Assembly (NCBI GenBank): GCA_033557835.1 | Contig: JAWQRO010000430.1 | Span: 1 to 39,209 of the forward strand | Source of the DNA: Helochares maculicollis | Taxonomy: Eukaryota > Arthropoda > Insecta > Coleoptera > Hydrophilidae | Direction: 5' to 3' | DNA: 39,209 nucleotides | Shown: piece by piece, positions 1 to 8,740 of the stretch | Layout: each line of letters opens with the position of its first letter | Position numbering within the stretch: position 1 is the stretch's first letter | Notes under the pieces: generated by a model | What the model saw: the letters and a program-made list of their open reading frames with translations, nothing else | What the model was told of the DNA's origin: nothing | Database searches by the model: none | Translations under genes and position numbers: made by a program

Positions 1-204
1 TTCAACTGGACGACCAGAGCGTTTTTCATCTTTGAGTGAAAAATGACCAGAACGAAATTTGGCAAACCAATATTGGCACTGCAGTTCTTTTAAGGCTTCG
101 TCACCATAAACAGCACATAACTTTTTATGAGCTTGCGATGCGTTTTTCCCTTTGCGGAGATACAAAAACAAAATGTGACGAAAATGTTCCTTTTGATTTT
201 CCAT
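1..204 (-). CDS. mariner transposase, N-terminal 68 codons (partial)
   Basis: The frame starts at the ATG whose complement is at 202-204 and runs without a stop to position 1, giving 68 codons of a protein usually near 340-350 residues. It opens MENQKEHFRHILFLYLRKGK. It continues with the family-typical segments AQAHKKLCAVYGDEAL-like (here SQAHKKLCAVYGDEAL), CQYWFAKFRSG and DEKRSGRPVE. This is the first helix-turn-helix DNA-binding domain, which binds the terminal repeats in the nucleus. The catalytic DD34D domain is beyond the left edge, so activity cannot be judged. The ATG is the natural start by family alignment. A shadow frame on the opposite strand over 36-272 is not real. Confidence 0.8.
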   Translation of the reverse strand, partial: MENQKEHFRHILFLYLRKGKNASQAHKKLCAVYGDEALKELQCQYWFAKFRSGHFSLKDEKRSGRPVE

Positions 205-357
205 TTTTCAACGAAAGCCAAACGAAAACTACGCAACCGATCAAAAAACTTTTTTTACTGATTGACAGCTAAAGTGCTAACTATCAAATAACAAAATATG
301 TTTTACATTTGTACTACGTCTGCAAACCTAAAATTCAACTGAAGCCATCTATGAGTG

Positions 358-387
358 AAATCGGCAATTACTTAGTTGCCAACCCAA
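358..387 (-). repeat. mariner 5' terminal inverted repeat
   Basis: The 30-bp end of the mariner on the minus strand. It begins TTGGGTTGGC at its outer edge (387) and includes AACTAAGTAATTGCCGATTT. TA follows directly outside. The other terminal repeat is not in the window. Relics of the same motif (GCAACTAAG at 1,201-1,209 and AAGTAGTTGCGAAAT at 1,233-1,247) mark the probable end of a second mariner. Confidence 0.8.
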
Positions 388-507
388 TACATTCTTAGTA
401 CGAACGTCTTCCTAACTGTTTATATTAAAAACAATGTTTTATTGTTAATTCTTTAGAATCATTAAAAATATTAAAATATAAAGATAGGTTCAGAAATATA
501 ATTTATA

Positions 508-538
508 TCATCATCATCATCATCATCACCATCATCAT
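508..538 (-). repeat. (TCA)n / (TGA)n trinucleotide repeat, probable LINE 3' tail
   Basis: About ten TCA units with one CAC/ACC interruption. It sits exactly at the 3' side of the minus-strand LINE fragment below. RTE-type LINEs typically end in a short simple repeat rather than poly(A), so this is better read as the element's tail (TGA/ATG units in the sense direction) than as an independent microsatellite. Confidence 0.75.
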
Positions 539-540
539 AT

Positions 541-1200
541 TTTGACCCATATTGCCGGATAAAGCCTCTTAATTTTTTTTATTTTTTTAAAATTTTTATG
601 CCATGTTGCACAGATGTCGTCTGTTTGGTATCTTAGGTTTTACTAACTTCAGAGAGCACATTTTCCGATTCACGATGACACACTTTTATCTAGTTATGTA
701 TGTCCCTCTCAGCTTTTCCAAGTATTACCATTGATTTCTATTCTGAACCAAGTTGTTCCTGCGATCTTTATAATGTCTCGATCTCATCTCTCATAAGGAC
801 GTTTTTTGGTCGTTTTGCGTCTCTGGGGTACCATTCGATTAGTCTTGTGATCCATCTGTTATCAGTCCTTCTTGTGATGTGCCCAACCCATTGCAATTTA
901 AGTGATTTTATTCTGTTAGTAATGTCAGTAACTTTAGTTCTTTCTCTTATCCAGTCATTTCTTATTCTGTCTCTATTTGTTATTCCTAATATGCTTCTTT
1001 CCATAGCTCTTTGTGTAGTTAGAAGCTTCTGTGAGATGACTCCATTTAGAATCCAAGTTTCACAACTATATATTAATATAGGTAAGATGCATTTTTCGAA
1101 GGCTTTGCTTTTAAGATGAAGAAGCATTCTAAATTTGAATATGGTGTAATTCCTCCTGAATTCTCTCCAACTAAATGAGTTTAATAGTTGTTTCCTTCGA
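541..1200 (-). pseudogene. RTE-like non-LTR retrotransposon, 3' end of endonuclease-reverse transcriptase
   Basis: The minus-strand frame reads through 1,198-771 and matches the C-terminal region that follows the reverse transcriptase of insect RTE-like LINEs. Recognisable segments are KAFEKCILPILIYSCETW, QRAMERSILGITNRDRIRN, RTKVTDITNRIKSLKLQWVG and HITRRTDNRWITRLIEW. A stop at 768-770 is followed in another frame by KIAGTTW (about 748-778), the next conserved motif of this family, so a one-base deletion lies near 770-778. A short 3' untranslated stretch and the trinucleotide tail follow. The copy is 5'-truncated near 1,200, where it abuts mariner-like sequence. The protein would have copied element RNA at nicked DNA; this copy is dead. 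Confidence 0.8.
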
Positions 1201-1690
1201 GCAACTAAGACACTACATTTAATTTAATTTTTAAGTAGTTGCGAAATATGTAATTGTCAGAAAGTAGAAAAACGTTTCACAATGTAGATATATATCAAGG
1301 CGTCCTTATTTTTAATATTGAGCCTATAACTACATTTTTAAGGGTTGTTTTGCGATGGAGACATTTATTTTTAAGAAATGGTAGATGTTATTTTTCTATA
1401 AAATATTTTCCATCGTTAGTCTTCGGGATACTTTTTAATTTCATCGTAAATATTCAAGTGCTGGGCTTGAAGAGCGCTTTGCATTGTCCCGAACAAGTAG
1501 TAATCTAATGGAGTCAAATCTGGTGAATAGGAAGAGTGCGGTAAAATTTCTCATCAAACCACTTCCAACATAATTTTTACATATTTTGCAGCATGGGTTC
1601 GAGCATTGTCATTTAACACCATAGGCATCAGGGTAAAAGAATGTTTAGAACAGAATTTATGCCAAATCTTAAAAAATTCAAAAAACTAAG
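1201..1690 (-). pseudogene. mariner transposase C-terminal fragment (A), decayed
   Basis: On the minus strand, about 1,640 down to 1,420 encodes a mariner catalytic region: LNDNARTHAAKYVKIMLEV, then after a frameshift LPHSSYSPDLTPLDYYLFGT, then QSALQAQHLNIYDEIKKY. The second and third catalytic aspartates (DN and SPDL) are both visible. Several stops follow. TIR-like pieces at 1,201-1,209 and 1,233-1,247 suggest the element's 3' end. The upstream limit near 1,690 is uncertain because fragment B, in the same orientation, abuts it. It is not functional. Confidence 0.75.
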
Positions 1691-1715
1691 CTATACCCCC
1701 AAACATAGTTTCATC

Positions 1716-1947
1716 GAGCTATTTTTGTATATCCTTGAACGTGTTGCTCAGCCAGTGCATGTCCCATCGATAAGAAGAAGTCATCATGATAATCAGAAAG
1801 CGCCAGGTCTAATGAATACGGCGGGTGGGTTAAGAGATCCCAACCAAGCTAAGAAATCGTTTCTTTGACCACTTTGGCTGAATGTGCAGGAGCATTGTCG
1901 TACTGCAGAATGACTTTGCCGTGTCTTCGAGCCCATTCTGGGCGTTT
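1716..1947 (-). pseudogene. mariner transposase catalytic fragment (B), decayed
   Basis: Minus strand, from 1,947 downward: KRPEWARRHGKVILQYDNA, PAHSAKVVKETIS, stop, LGWDLLTHPPYSLDLALSDY, then MGHALAEQHVQGYTKIA. This is the second half of a DD34D mariner catalytic domain. It differs from fragment A at many residues, so it is a separate insertion or lineage. One in-frame stop and a small insertion after SDYH break it. Its upstream end stops abruptly at the palindrome 1,944-1,992, where the next repeat begins. Confidence 0.75.
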
Positions 1948-1992
1948 TTATTTAATTTATATTAATATAATTAATATAAATTAAATAAAAAC
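1944..1992. repeat. perfect 22-bp inverted repeat (hairpin)
   Basis: Arms 1,944-1,965 and 1,971-1,992 are exact reverse complements around a 5-base spacer (TATAA). Except for the outer GC pair, both arms are A+T only. The hairpin centre lies about 32 bp upstream of the CTGACGA motif of the repeat that follows. The second copy near 39,014 has a hairpin at almost the same spacing, so the hairpin is probably part of that element. Confidence 0.85.
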
Positions 1993-2103
1993 AACGCTTC
2001 TGACGATGCTTCTTGCTAAAATGAAGCGAAACTGTAAAGACTAAAAGCTAAATAAACATTTATAGCTACTAAATAGCGTTTAAATCATAACATTAACATC
2101 AAT

Positions 2104-2106
<3 letters not shown>
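1984..2106 (+). repeat. interspersed repeat, copy 1 (hairpin - conserved block - (AT)n)
   Basis: This block of about 120 bp matches 39,033-39,155 at roughly 85-90% by eye, in the same orientation. Shared segments include CTTCTGACGATGCTTCTT, AAAATGAAGCGAAACTG, AGCTAAATAAACAT and AAATAGCGTTTAA. Inside it, CTGACGA (2,000-2,006), a GCTTC/GAAGC stem (2,008-2,012 with 2,023-2,027) and GAAA (2,028-2,031) resemble the order of a hammerhead ribozyme core. There is one extra base between CTGACGA and the stem. The segment that would form stem III (from 2,032) pairs poorly in this copy. Autonomous parent unknown; Penelope-like or Helentron-type non-autonomous elements are possibilities. Confidence 0.7.
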
Positions 2107-2108
<2 letters not shown>

Positions 2109-2149
<41 letters not shown>

Positions 2150-2170
2150 CACACATATATATATATATAC
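2109..2170. repeat. (AT)n microsatellite with short AC interruption
   Basis: A long AT run at 2,109-2,146, a short AATACACAC interruption, then AT again to about 2,169. It directly follows the interspersed repeat copy 1, as the (AT)n at 39,184 follows copy 2, so it is probably the repeat's tail or was seeded by it. Confidence 0.9.
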
Positions 2171-2774
2171 ACATACAAGCAGCGCAAAATATATTATAAA
2201 ATTATTTATGTCAGCTATAAAAATATCTATTATGAAATTGTAAACGCTTACGATGATTATGTGGAGCTATTTTCTTATCTCAAACAACAAAAATAATATT
2301 TCGTTCTTCAAATCTCAAACTGAATCTTAGATTTCTCAAACAACTTGCATGCGTATAGTAATGCTATATGTTATTATACTTATCTAAGTAGATAAAATTA
2401 TTACACATAATGATAAACTATTATTATTATTTGAAGCAACTTTTTATAGATATATGTAATTGAAAGTCTGCATATCTACATTGTTTCCTTCACTGCATCT
2501 GTAAAATTACGATTCTTTTAAAATACATACTTTTTAAGATGTTAAGTTACGGGATATTGTTATCATGTCACGAGATTTAAGTGAATTCGTAGTAAATTAT
2601 AACAAAATAAAATACAAAAGACCTGATATCTAAACTTACATTCCAATTACAATATTTTGCAACGATATCCTTACAAACAACATATAGAATCTCAGACTCA
2701 GATTTCTTTTGCAAACACATACATATATTTATAGCCTCGTGACATCTTGATCGCAATTTGTAAAGTTTTTAAAA
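2171..2774. other. AT-rich non-coding stretch
   Basis: No reading frame, repeat or recognisable transposon piece was found. The missing upstream part of mariner fragment B was looked for here, in case the hairpin/(AT)n element had split it, and was not recognised. Confidence 0.6.
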
Positions 2775-3000
2775 CATAAGTCTCCGGAGCATGGTGAATG
2801 CTACAAAGTTTCCTTGCTTAGGTGTGCGATCTTTAAAGCACCATGTGACCTAGCATTATCATGATGCAGTATTACGTACCTTTTATCATTGGTAGCTGGT
2901 GTTTTTTTAAACGTTTTGTTTAAGTCATCCATCCAGTAATCATATCTTCGAATTGAGATTTTATTTGTTTTGAAATATCGTATTGTATTTTTTCTTAAGT
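2775..3000 (-). pseudogene. mariner transposase fragment (C), decayed
   Basis: On the minus strand, about 2,950-2,803 reads KISIRRYDYWMDDLNKTFKK then KRYVILHHDNARSHGALKIA. This matches the mariner segment leading into the second catalytic aspartate (HDN). After a stop it resumes as HSPCSGDL, a worn version of HPPYSPDL. The spacing between the two aspartates is about nine residues short of 34, so part is deleted. N-terminal and C-terminal parts are missing or unrecognisable. It is a third mariner copy, distinct from A and B. Confidence 0.7.
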
Positions 3001-3880
3001 GTTTCATCACATATACACAATATTTTGTTAGTTAGGCTCAAACTTAGAATTGGAGTGATAGGTATACAATATAATCTCTCGGGCTTTTCGTAAGCAATTG
3101 CTTTGAATAAGCAAAGATGTACATATGTATATTTCGCTCGTTTATATTTACCTGATGTTATACAAGAGATACCCAAACAAAGGCCCTAAACAGATTATAT
3201 ATATACAGCCTTTTTCAAAATTAAGTTACAAAACTTAAAGGGGTAGTAGATATAAGAAATATTAAGCGATAGGTTTTTGTTTGCATTTTGGGGCATAATT
3301 AGTAACCGAGATGTAAATTACATGTATATGTTAAGAGCCACTGGCGGAATTCTTTATGACGTCGTTAGTCGAAGACAGAATATTTCAGAGAATTCTCTTC
3401 TAGTCTACCCTTAATGCAGCTGGACTTAAAAGTCTATTAAATTTCAATCGAAAAGGAAAGACAAAGAGCACATATGTGGTCAATTTTTTACTTATATTTT
3501 CATTTCGATGTATTTTATTCATTATTTACCATTATGGAAGTTTATTTAGCTAAAAGGTATAAACTTTATTAAAAGAATGGAGTTTTTGCTAACATGTAAA
3601 TCACCTGAACCTATTAAATACGAAATAAGAAAGAAACGTTCTTTTCATATTGGCTAAAATCATATAAATGAAAGTGCATACTAGTCTACTCTAAAACCTA
3701 CCAAAAAACCAGGACAATAAATTACAATAACAGAGGCAAGAGAAACTTCACTTGCTTACTAGCGTTTTTATTTGATTCGATTTGTTAAATTCAACGCCAA
3801 CTAATAAGATTTGCTATTGACAAAGACGTATTATTGCAATTTTGCACTGACTAATTTTCACTTACAAATATGAATTAGTT
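3001..3880. other. AT-rich non-coding stretch
   Basis: No convincing gene, RNA or transposon was seen. Short frames here lack any recognisable motif. Confidence 0.6.
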
Positions 3881-4345
3881 TGCGATGCACGATATAATTA
3901 CCATTCTTGTGGCGAAAGATGGTAACATGCTTATGTTCATTTTTCTGTTTCTATTTCATAAGGAGAGTTTTGCGTTCATGAAAAATTTTAATTACGTGAT
4001 TTTGACGGATCCAACGACTTGTTTTGATTGTGATGCTGGCATTTTTATAAAGATAAAGGTGACGTTACTTTGCGATGTATGATGTAATCGTCTTTTTTGC
4101 GGCGGAAGATTACAAAGCGATCTATTTTCGAGGTCCCGTTCTGTTTTAAATGCTTCAAAAAAAAAACGCAGAGCTATATAATTTGATTTCAATGTTTGTT
4201 TTTGTTCTTTTTCTGTTTCTCTTTTATAAGGACGGTTTTGCGTTTATTAAAAAATTTAACCTCGAGATGTTGAAGGATCTAACGACGTGTTTGATTGTGA
4301 TGATGTTATTTTTTGTAGCAATAACGGTGCCGGTGCGTCTGCATA
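3881..4345 (+). repeat. diverged tandem duplication, about 190-bp and 270-bp units
   Basis: Unit 1 (about 3,881-4,071) and unit 2 (about 4,072-4,345) share GCGATG-ATGAT-TAAT near their starts, then TTTTCTGTTTCT..TTT.ATAAGGA, TTTTGCGTT.AT.AAAAA.TTTAA and GAT(C/T)..AACGAC(T/G)TGTTT. Unit 2 has about 70 extra bases in its middle. Similarity is also visible in translation: FLFLFHKESFAFMKNFN against FLFLFYKDGFAFIKKFN. Unit 1 is open for about 65 codons, whereas unit 2 is interrupted after its first 25 or so. I do not recognise the protein or the element. Confidence 0.65.
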
Positions 4346-4709
4346 ATATTCTTTAACTCAGCATGGTATAACAGCATCATTTCAATTATACCAGGAGTCC
4401 CAAATTAGCTAAATTTTCAACATTTTTATTTATACTTAGAAAATACCAGATCACATCGGCGTTCTTAACATGTAGATTAAATATTGGAAATTAATTCTGC
4501 AACACCCTGTATAATTTTGGTACAGTAGTATCTAAGAGCTTATATAACCTTTAACTTCACGGAAAAAATATTCTAATTCACTTTTTTCTTGAAAATTTCT
4601 GTGCTTATCAACGATATTTCGTTTTGGTCTAGTACACTGTACCATTTTGTTTGTCGTATATATAGGAAGTAGATTCTACGTCCTATATTAATACCGGAGT
4701 TTAAAAGTA
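4346..4709. other. AT-rich non-coding stretch
   Basis: Nothing recognisable. The upstream part of the following mariner fragment may extend into the end of this stretch but is too worn to trace. Confidence 0.55.
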
Positions 4710-5045
4710 AAATTATATGGTGTATTTGTTGGAATACTATGAGGTGCTAAAACCGAAGGAAACGTTAGAAAACGTCCAACTCCATCCAACAGACAGCATG
4801 AAGGGATTTTACTTCACGACAATGCTCGACCACTGGTCGCAAAACAAGCAAAAATATATGGAAAGTTTTACCGCATGCTCTTTATTCGCCAAATTGTATA
4901 CCATCAGATTAGTACATATTACTATCGATGCAAAGCGTTCTTCAAGACCAGCATCACAAAACAAACACTTTTTTTCGATGGAAGCTATAAATTACCAGAA
5001 AAAAATCGTCCAAAGTCATAGTTAACGATGGAAAATATCTTCATT
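4710..5045 (+). pseudogene. mariner transposase fragment (D), frameshifted
   Basis: On the plus strand, YYEVLKPKETLENVQL (about 4,733-4,780) matches the mariner YYELLKPNETI region. After a frameshift, ILLHDNARPLVAKQAKIYGK (about 4,805-4,865) is the second catalytic-aspartate motif. Weak similarity continues to about 5,045 (LFFDGSYKLPEKNRPKS, like the family's GI..LPERW.KV). The third aspartate motif is not readable. At least two frameshifts are needed. It is the only mariner piece on the plus strand. Confidence 0.7.
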
Positions 5046-5235
5046 AAAATAAAATTTACCATTTCTAGCAATAAAAATGTTTCTCCTTGCAAAAAAATTC
5101 AAACTACTAAATTATACCACCGATAACTTGTAAAACTTATTTAATGCCTAATTTTTAGCTTAATTTAAACTATTAAACTAAGTATTTAAGAGATGAAATT
5201 TATATTATAACAGGTAGGCAGAGATGCATACCTAA

Positions 5236-5660
5236 ACACGCGCCGTCTTTACATAGGATAAACGGACGAAATAGAGATGTGCGTATTTCAGTAAGGTACA
5301 GCACTCTGCACAAAAGCAATGTGGCATTATACCGGAAAATCAATGTAATCTTGCACTGCCTGGAACGTACCCACACCTTTAAAACGGACCGCGCATTCCC
5401 TTTCGGACCAATAGAGCGTCGTCTCGCGGAATGACTCACTCACGCCGCGTTCAGAAACGAAACGACAGTTACATGCGGCATTCGGAAGGAGTAGCTTCGC
5501 TCCAGTATCTAGTGTTTATAAACAACATATGACCACTATAACGTGTTTTAACCCTGTTTTCACTTGACAACCGCCCTTATCTTGAGTTATGCGTATAACA
5601 ACACATCAGCCGCTATTTAACGTTTTGGTATAACTACAAGTTCAGTTTAACACATTTTAT
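5236..5660. promoter_or_regulatory. CpG-rich island-like region, candidate promoter
   Basis: I count about two dozen CpG dinucleotides between 5,236 and 5,500, against one or none in most stretches of this length nearby. The region includes a CCAAT box (GGACCAATAG, around 5,406-5,415), CCGGAAA, and GC-rich runs such as GTCGTCTCGCGGAATG. A TCAGTT initiator-like site lies near 5,642. No protein frame is credible: the 79-codon minus-strand frame at 5,200-5,439 has no recognisable content. The direction of transcription is not settled, but downstream features favour the plus strand. Confidence 0.4.
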
Positions 5661-5803
5661 TTGTTTTGTGTTTTTTTAAGTATTGTTTGTGTGTGTTTGA
5701 TTCTTTTGTTGATTATGTTTTTGTATACACTGTCAACTGTGTAAATAGACGCATACAGGGGTCTACGAGACATCGACTTTCTGAAGCAGTCAAGTCATAG
5801 AAG
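5642..5803 (+). other. possible non-coding first exon
   Basis: Between the initiator-like TCAGTT near 5,642 and the splice-donor-like AAG|GTATTT at 5,803/5,804 lies a stretch without a long frame, as expected of a 5' untranslated exon. The evidence is only position and a single donor-like match, and no partner exon was found downstream. Confidence 0.15.
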
Positions 5804-7984
5804 GTATTTTATAAATATTAGTATTAGTTTTTAACACATATTTTAGTTGTTACTGCTGTCGTTTTACTAATGATTAATCGTGGTTCGATCGTGATCGCAA
5901 GTTTAGGAAGAGAAAGTCCATTTTTGTAACCCATATCGTACAATCGCGCTTTTTAAATGTTCCGATGCAACCTAACCTAAAGCCGGTTTAAGACTTCACA
6001 AATAAAACAAATCCCCACATCTACCTACCTGTTCCTGTTCGTAGCTCTCTTGCCAAGTGCCTCTCATTACTTCGAAGAATCATCTTGTGGTGACACAAAT
6101 AATTTCATCGAACATTATAACATAAATATAATAAAATTAAATACAATGAAATTTGATTTTAATAAAATGCAACTAAACAACACGTGTATAACTAAAAATA
6201 AATACAATTGCAACAAATTTTTTGCATGATGAAATGTGTTGTCCAACAATTAAAATGATTAATTTTTATCAAATTTGTTTATGTTTGGTAAATTTCAAGG
6301 CAAAACGATAAACAAGGTAAAATGTTCTGGTAATGAGTTTGTTGTGATGAGTAAAATGTGTGGTATAAATTCATATGTTGTAAATTTTGGAGTGGTTAAC
6401 ATTGTCTATCGAAAGAAGTGTTGTTTTATTTACAAAAATAGGATTTTGCTAAATAGCGTTCTCTGTAAAGTACTGAAACATGTTTCTGTTTACAGCTGCC
6501 TAAATTGAGATTATGAGTTCTTATTACATCTTAGTTTGCAACAGTATTAATGAATTTTAATTAAATTTATATATCAGAATGTAAATGCAATAGTTCTACG
6601 AATTAACAACAGATATTATTAAATATCACTGTGCCTTCCTACACCCTTGTATGGTTCAAGGATCTTGCGGTATGATTACCTTTATCTACTCACAAGAATG
6701 TGTTATTTGCAAATATTCTTGCAACAGGCATTTTTATCTAAAATCATCGACTTATTTGTATTATAATACGCGCATAAAAACCCTACAGTTACTATTTTTA
6801 TCGTTAATCAAGACATAATTGAAAGCAAATTATGACTGCAAATTGCATTCGCTATACAACAAAATTAAAATACGAAACTGCCACAACCCTAGCTGAAAAC
6901 TTTAAGCAGTGTTAAAAAATACTACGTACCACGTTATTATATGCGTTACCACATAAATATTTATATTACAAAATAAGTAATAAAAACACATACAAACAGT
7001 AACTGGTTATTTTTGGAAATGAGTGTTTTTTATGTTAGACTAATGCAAATGCATTTGCCTGACCTCCCGCCGCATTTCATTAACATTTATATTTACCCGA
7101 GGCCAAATATTTTAAGTTTAGCTTTTATACCAACTAAAAGACAACTTAGGAATAATTTATTGATTTTTTATCTAAACAACTCCTGATTAATAATTAATAG
7201 AAACGCTTTGCTTATTCTGAAATACGAAATCCTCATTTTAATACGCATCCAATCCAAGAAAATGGTCAGGTAATAAATGACAGCACATGTTATGGCGCCA
7301 GAAAATTGTTGAAGCCACTCCGTGGGACATTTGTTTCGTTCTTGATAAATGTGCCTTCTGTCAAAATCACATGCACATGTGGTTTTAAATGTTGAGGTGT
7401 AAAGTAGACACAATACATAAATGTAGTTTGAACCGCGTTGAACTAAATTTACAACTTGACTTTTGGCACCTACAGTATTCCATTCAAATGGAAAGCATTC
7501 AAAATTAATCTTCTGAACAAATACTCTTTGAAGTCGCACAATTTATTGATACATACATGAATGCTTAGGTTTGTTTTGTGCTCATTCTCCTAACATTCTG
7601 AATATTAACTAAATAGACGCCACTTTCAGGCAAAATACGATTTTAATAAATAGCATTATACTCTACTTACACTTAGCAAATTGTTAAACAAGTTTGTTTG
7701 TTCAATTTATCGAACACTTACTTCTTATCGGTGCAATAATCTAGTAAAAATAATTATCTTACATTAAAACATCCAACCAGTTAAGTTTATTATACTATAT
7801 GTAGAAATATTTAAAAAGTTCTGCGAATCCGATAATTAAAAATTTTGTGGGCCTTCACTCAACATTCTCGAATATATTATTTACTAAGCTTTTATGCGAA
7901 TATGATCAGGAAGAAATTTTACAAATCAGAAAATATCTTCTACCAGTAGATTGTTCAGTGATATAAATAGCTTAAGAGATTTAA
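5804..7984. other. AT-rich non-coding stretch
   Basis: No recognisable gene. Two open stretches, 6,275-6,508 (plus, 77 codons) and 7,168-7,539 (minus, 123 codons), have no motif I know and no supporting context. The second is cysteine-containing and one of the longest in the window but is within chance for 39 kb searched in six frames. The rest is low-complexity AT-rich DNA. Confidence 0.5.
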
Positions 7985-8720
7985 GAATGAAGGTATGCTT
8001 AAAGTGTTGAAAATCGAAGAGAGCAGTTAAGGAAAATCTTGCAATCGAACCCTATAGAAATATTTAAAGAACAAAATGAAGATGCTAAAAATTGTAAAAT
8101 AAAGAGAGATTAGTGATCTAGATCTTATAGTTAAAACCTTGTAGAAAACCTACCAGTTTGAAAGAGTCCTTAAAAACAAAATTGCAGGTTTTAAAAAGTT
8201 TTGTTTTGTATTAGGCCTTAGTAAAGGGAATTTTAATACAACTGGCGAATAAAAAAGTTGAACAAAGAAGAATACACAATTGTATAATGAAGAAATGGGC
8301 TGCTATAGAAAGGCTGATGAAAACTAGTTGAATTACAAGAAAATAACAACACTGAAAAATGTGAACAGCAAACTTAGACACAAAACAATGGAGACAAATC
8401 TCTTTTTAATTTCTCAAATGTCATAAACATGAGATGAAAATCTTCATTGAACGCAAGAAACCTAACAAGATAAATCCTGGAGACCAGTAGAGGAAAGCAA
8501 ATTAAAAGCGTTCACTTATATAAAGAGCGGCCGTTAAAAAAATAACACAAAATGTTCAACCCTGACATGAAGAAGAAAAACCTTCAAATTATCATAAAAG
8601 CAAATAACTTGATCATTTCAAATATAACAGGAACCAGACAAACCTTGAGAAATTAAATAATTCAAAAATAATATGGAAGTCAAACTTGATAAAACTTGGC
8701 GCGTGCAAAAATGCATCTTA
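7985..8720 (+). other. strand-asymmetric A-rich block, possible decayed retroelement or gene
   Basis: The plus strand is strongly A over T here. In 8,341-8,400 I count 33 A and 8 T, and in 8,521-8,580, 31 A and 9 T. Flanking DNA is nearly balanced. Purine-rich, A-rich sense strands are typical of retroelement and some coding sequences. Translation in three frames gives many lysine-rich runs broken by stops, with no motif I can name. It ends before the short repeat at 8,741. Confidence 0.35.
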
Positions 8721-8740
8721 CAGAGTTAAGGAGTTTTAAA

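Larger units (their letters stand above)
1..389 (-). mobile_element. mariner transposon, 5' part (continues off the left edge)
   Basis: Read on the minus strand, this is the 5' end of a mariner element. It has a 30-bp terminal inverted repeat whose outer end is at 387 and which reads inward as TTGGGTTGGCAACTAAGTAA and onward. It is followed on the outside by TA (388-389), the target dinucleotide mariners duplicate. About 150 bp of 5' leader separates the repeat from the transposase start. The TIR and protein resemble the mellifera/irritans-type DD34D mariners of insects; the subfamily is inference. The transposase frame is open to the window edge, so this copy looks younger than the other mariner pieces here. 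The 3' half lies outside the window. Confidence 0.85.

Noticed and set aside
36..272. 78-codon plus-strand frame
   Set aside because: It overlaps the recognisable mariner transposase start on the minus strand and has no motif of its own.
700..1119. 139-codon plus-strand frame, the longest in the window
   Set aside because: It is the antisense shadow of the LINE reverse-transcriptase fragment, which has clear family motifs on the minus strand.
7168..7539. 123-codon minus-strand frame
   Set aside because: No recognisable domain, no transposon or exon context, and a length reachable by chance in six frames of 39 kb.
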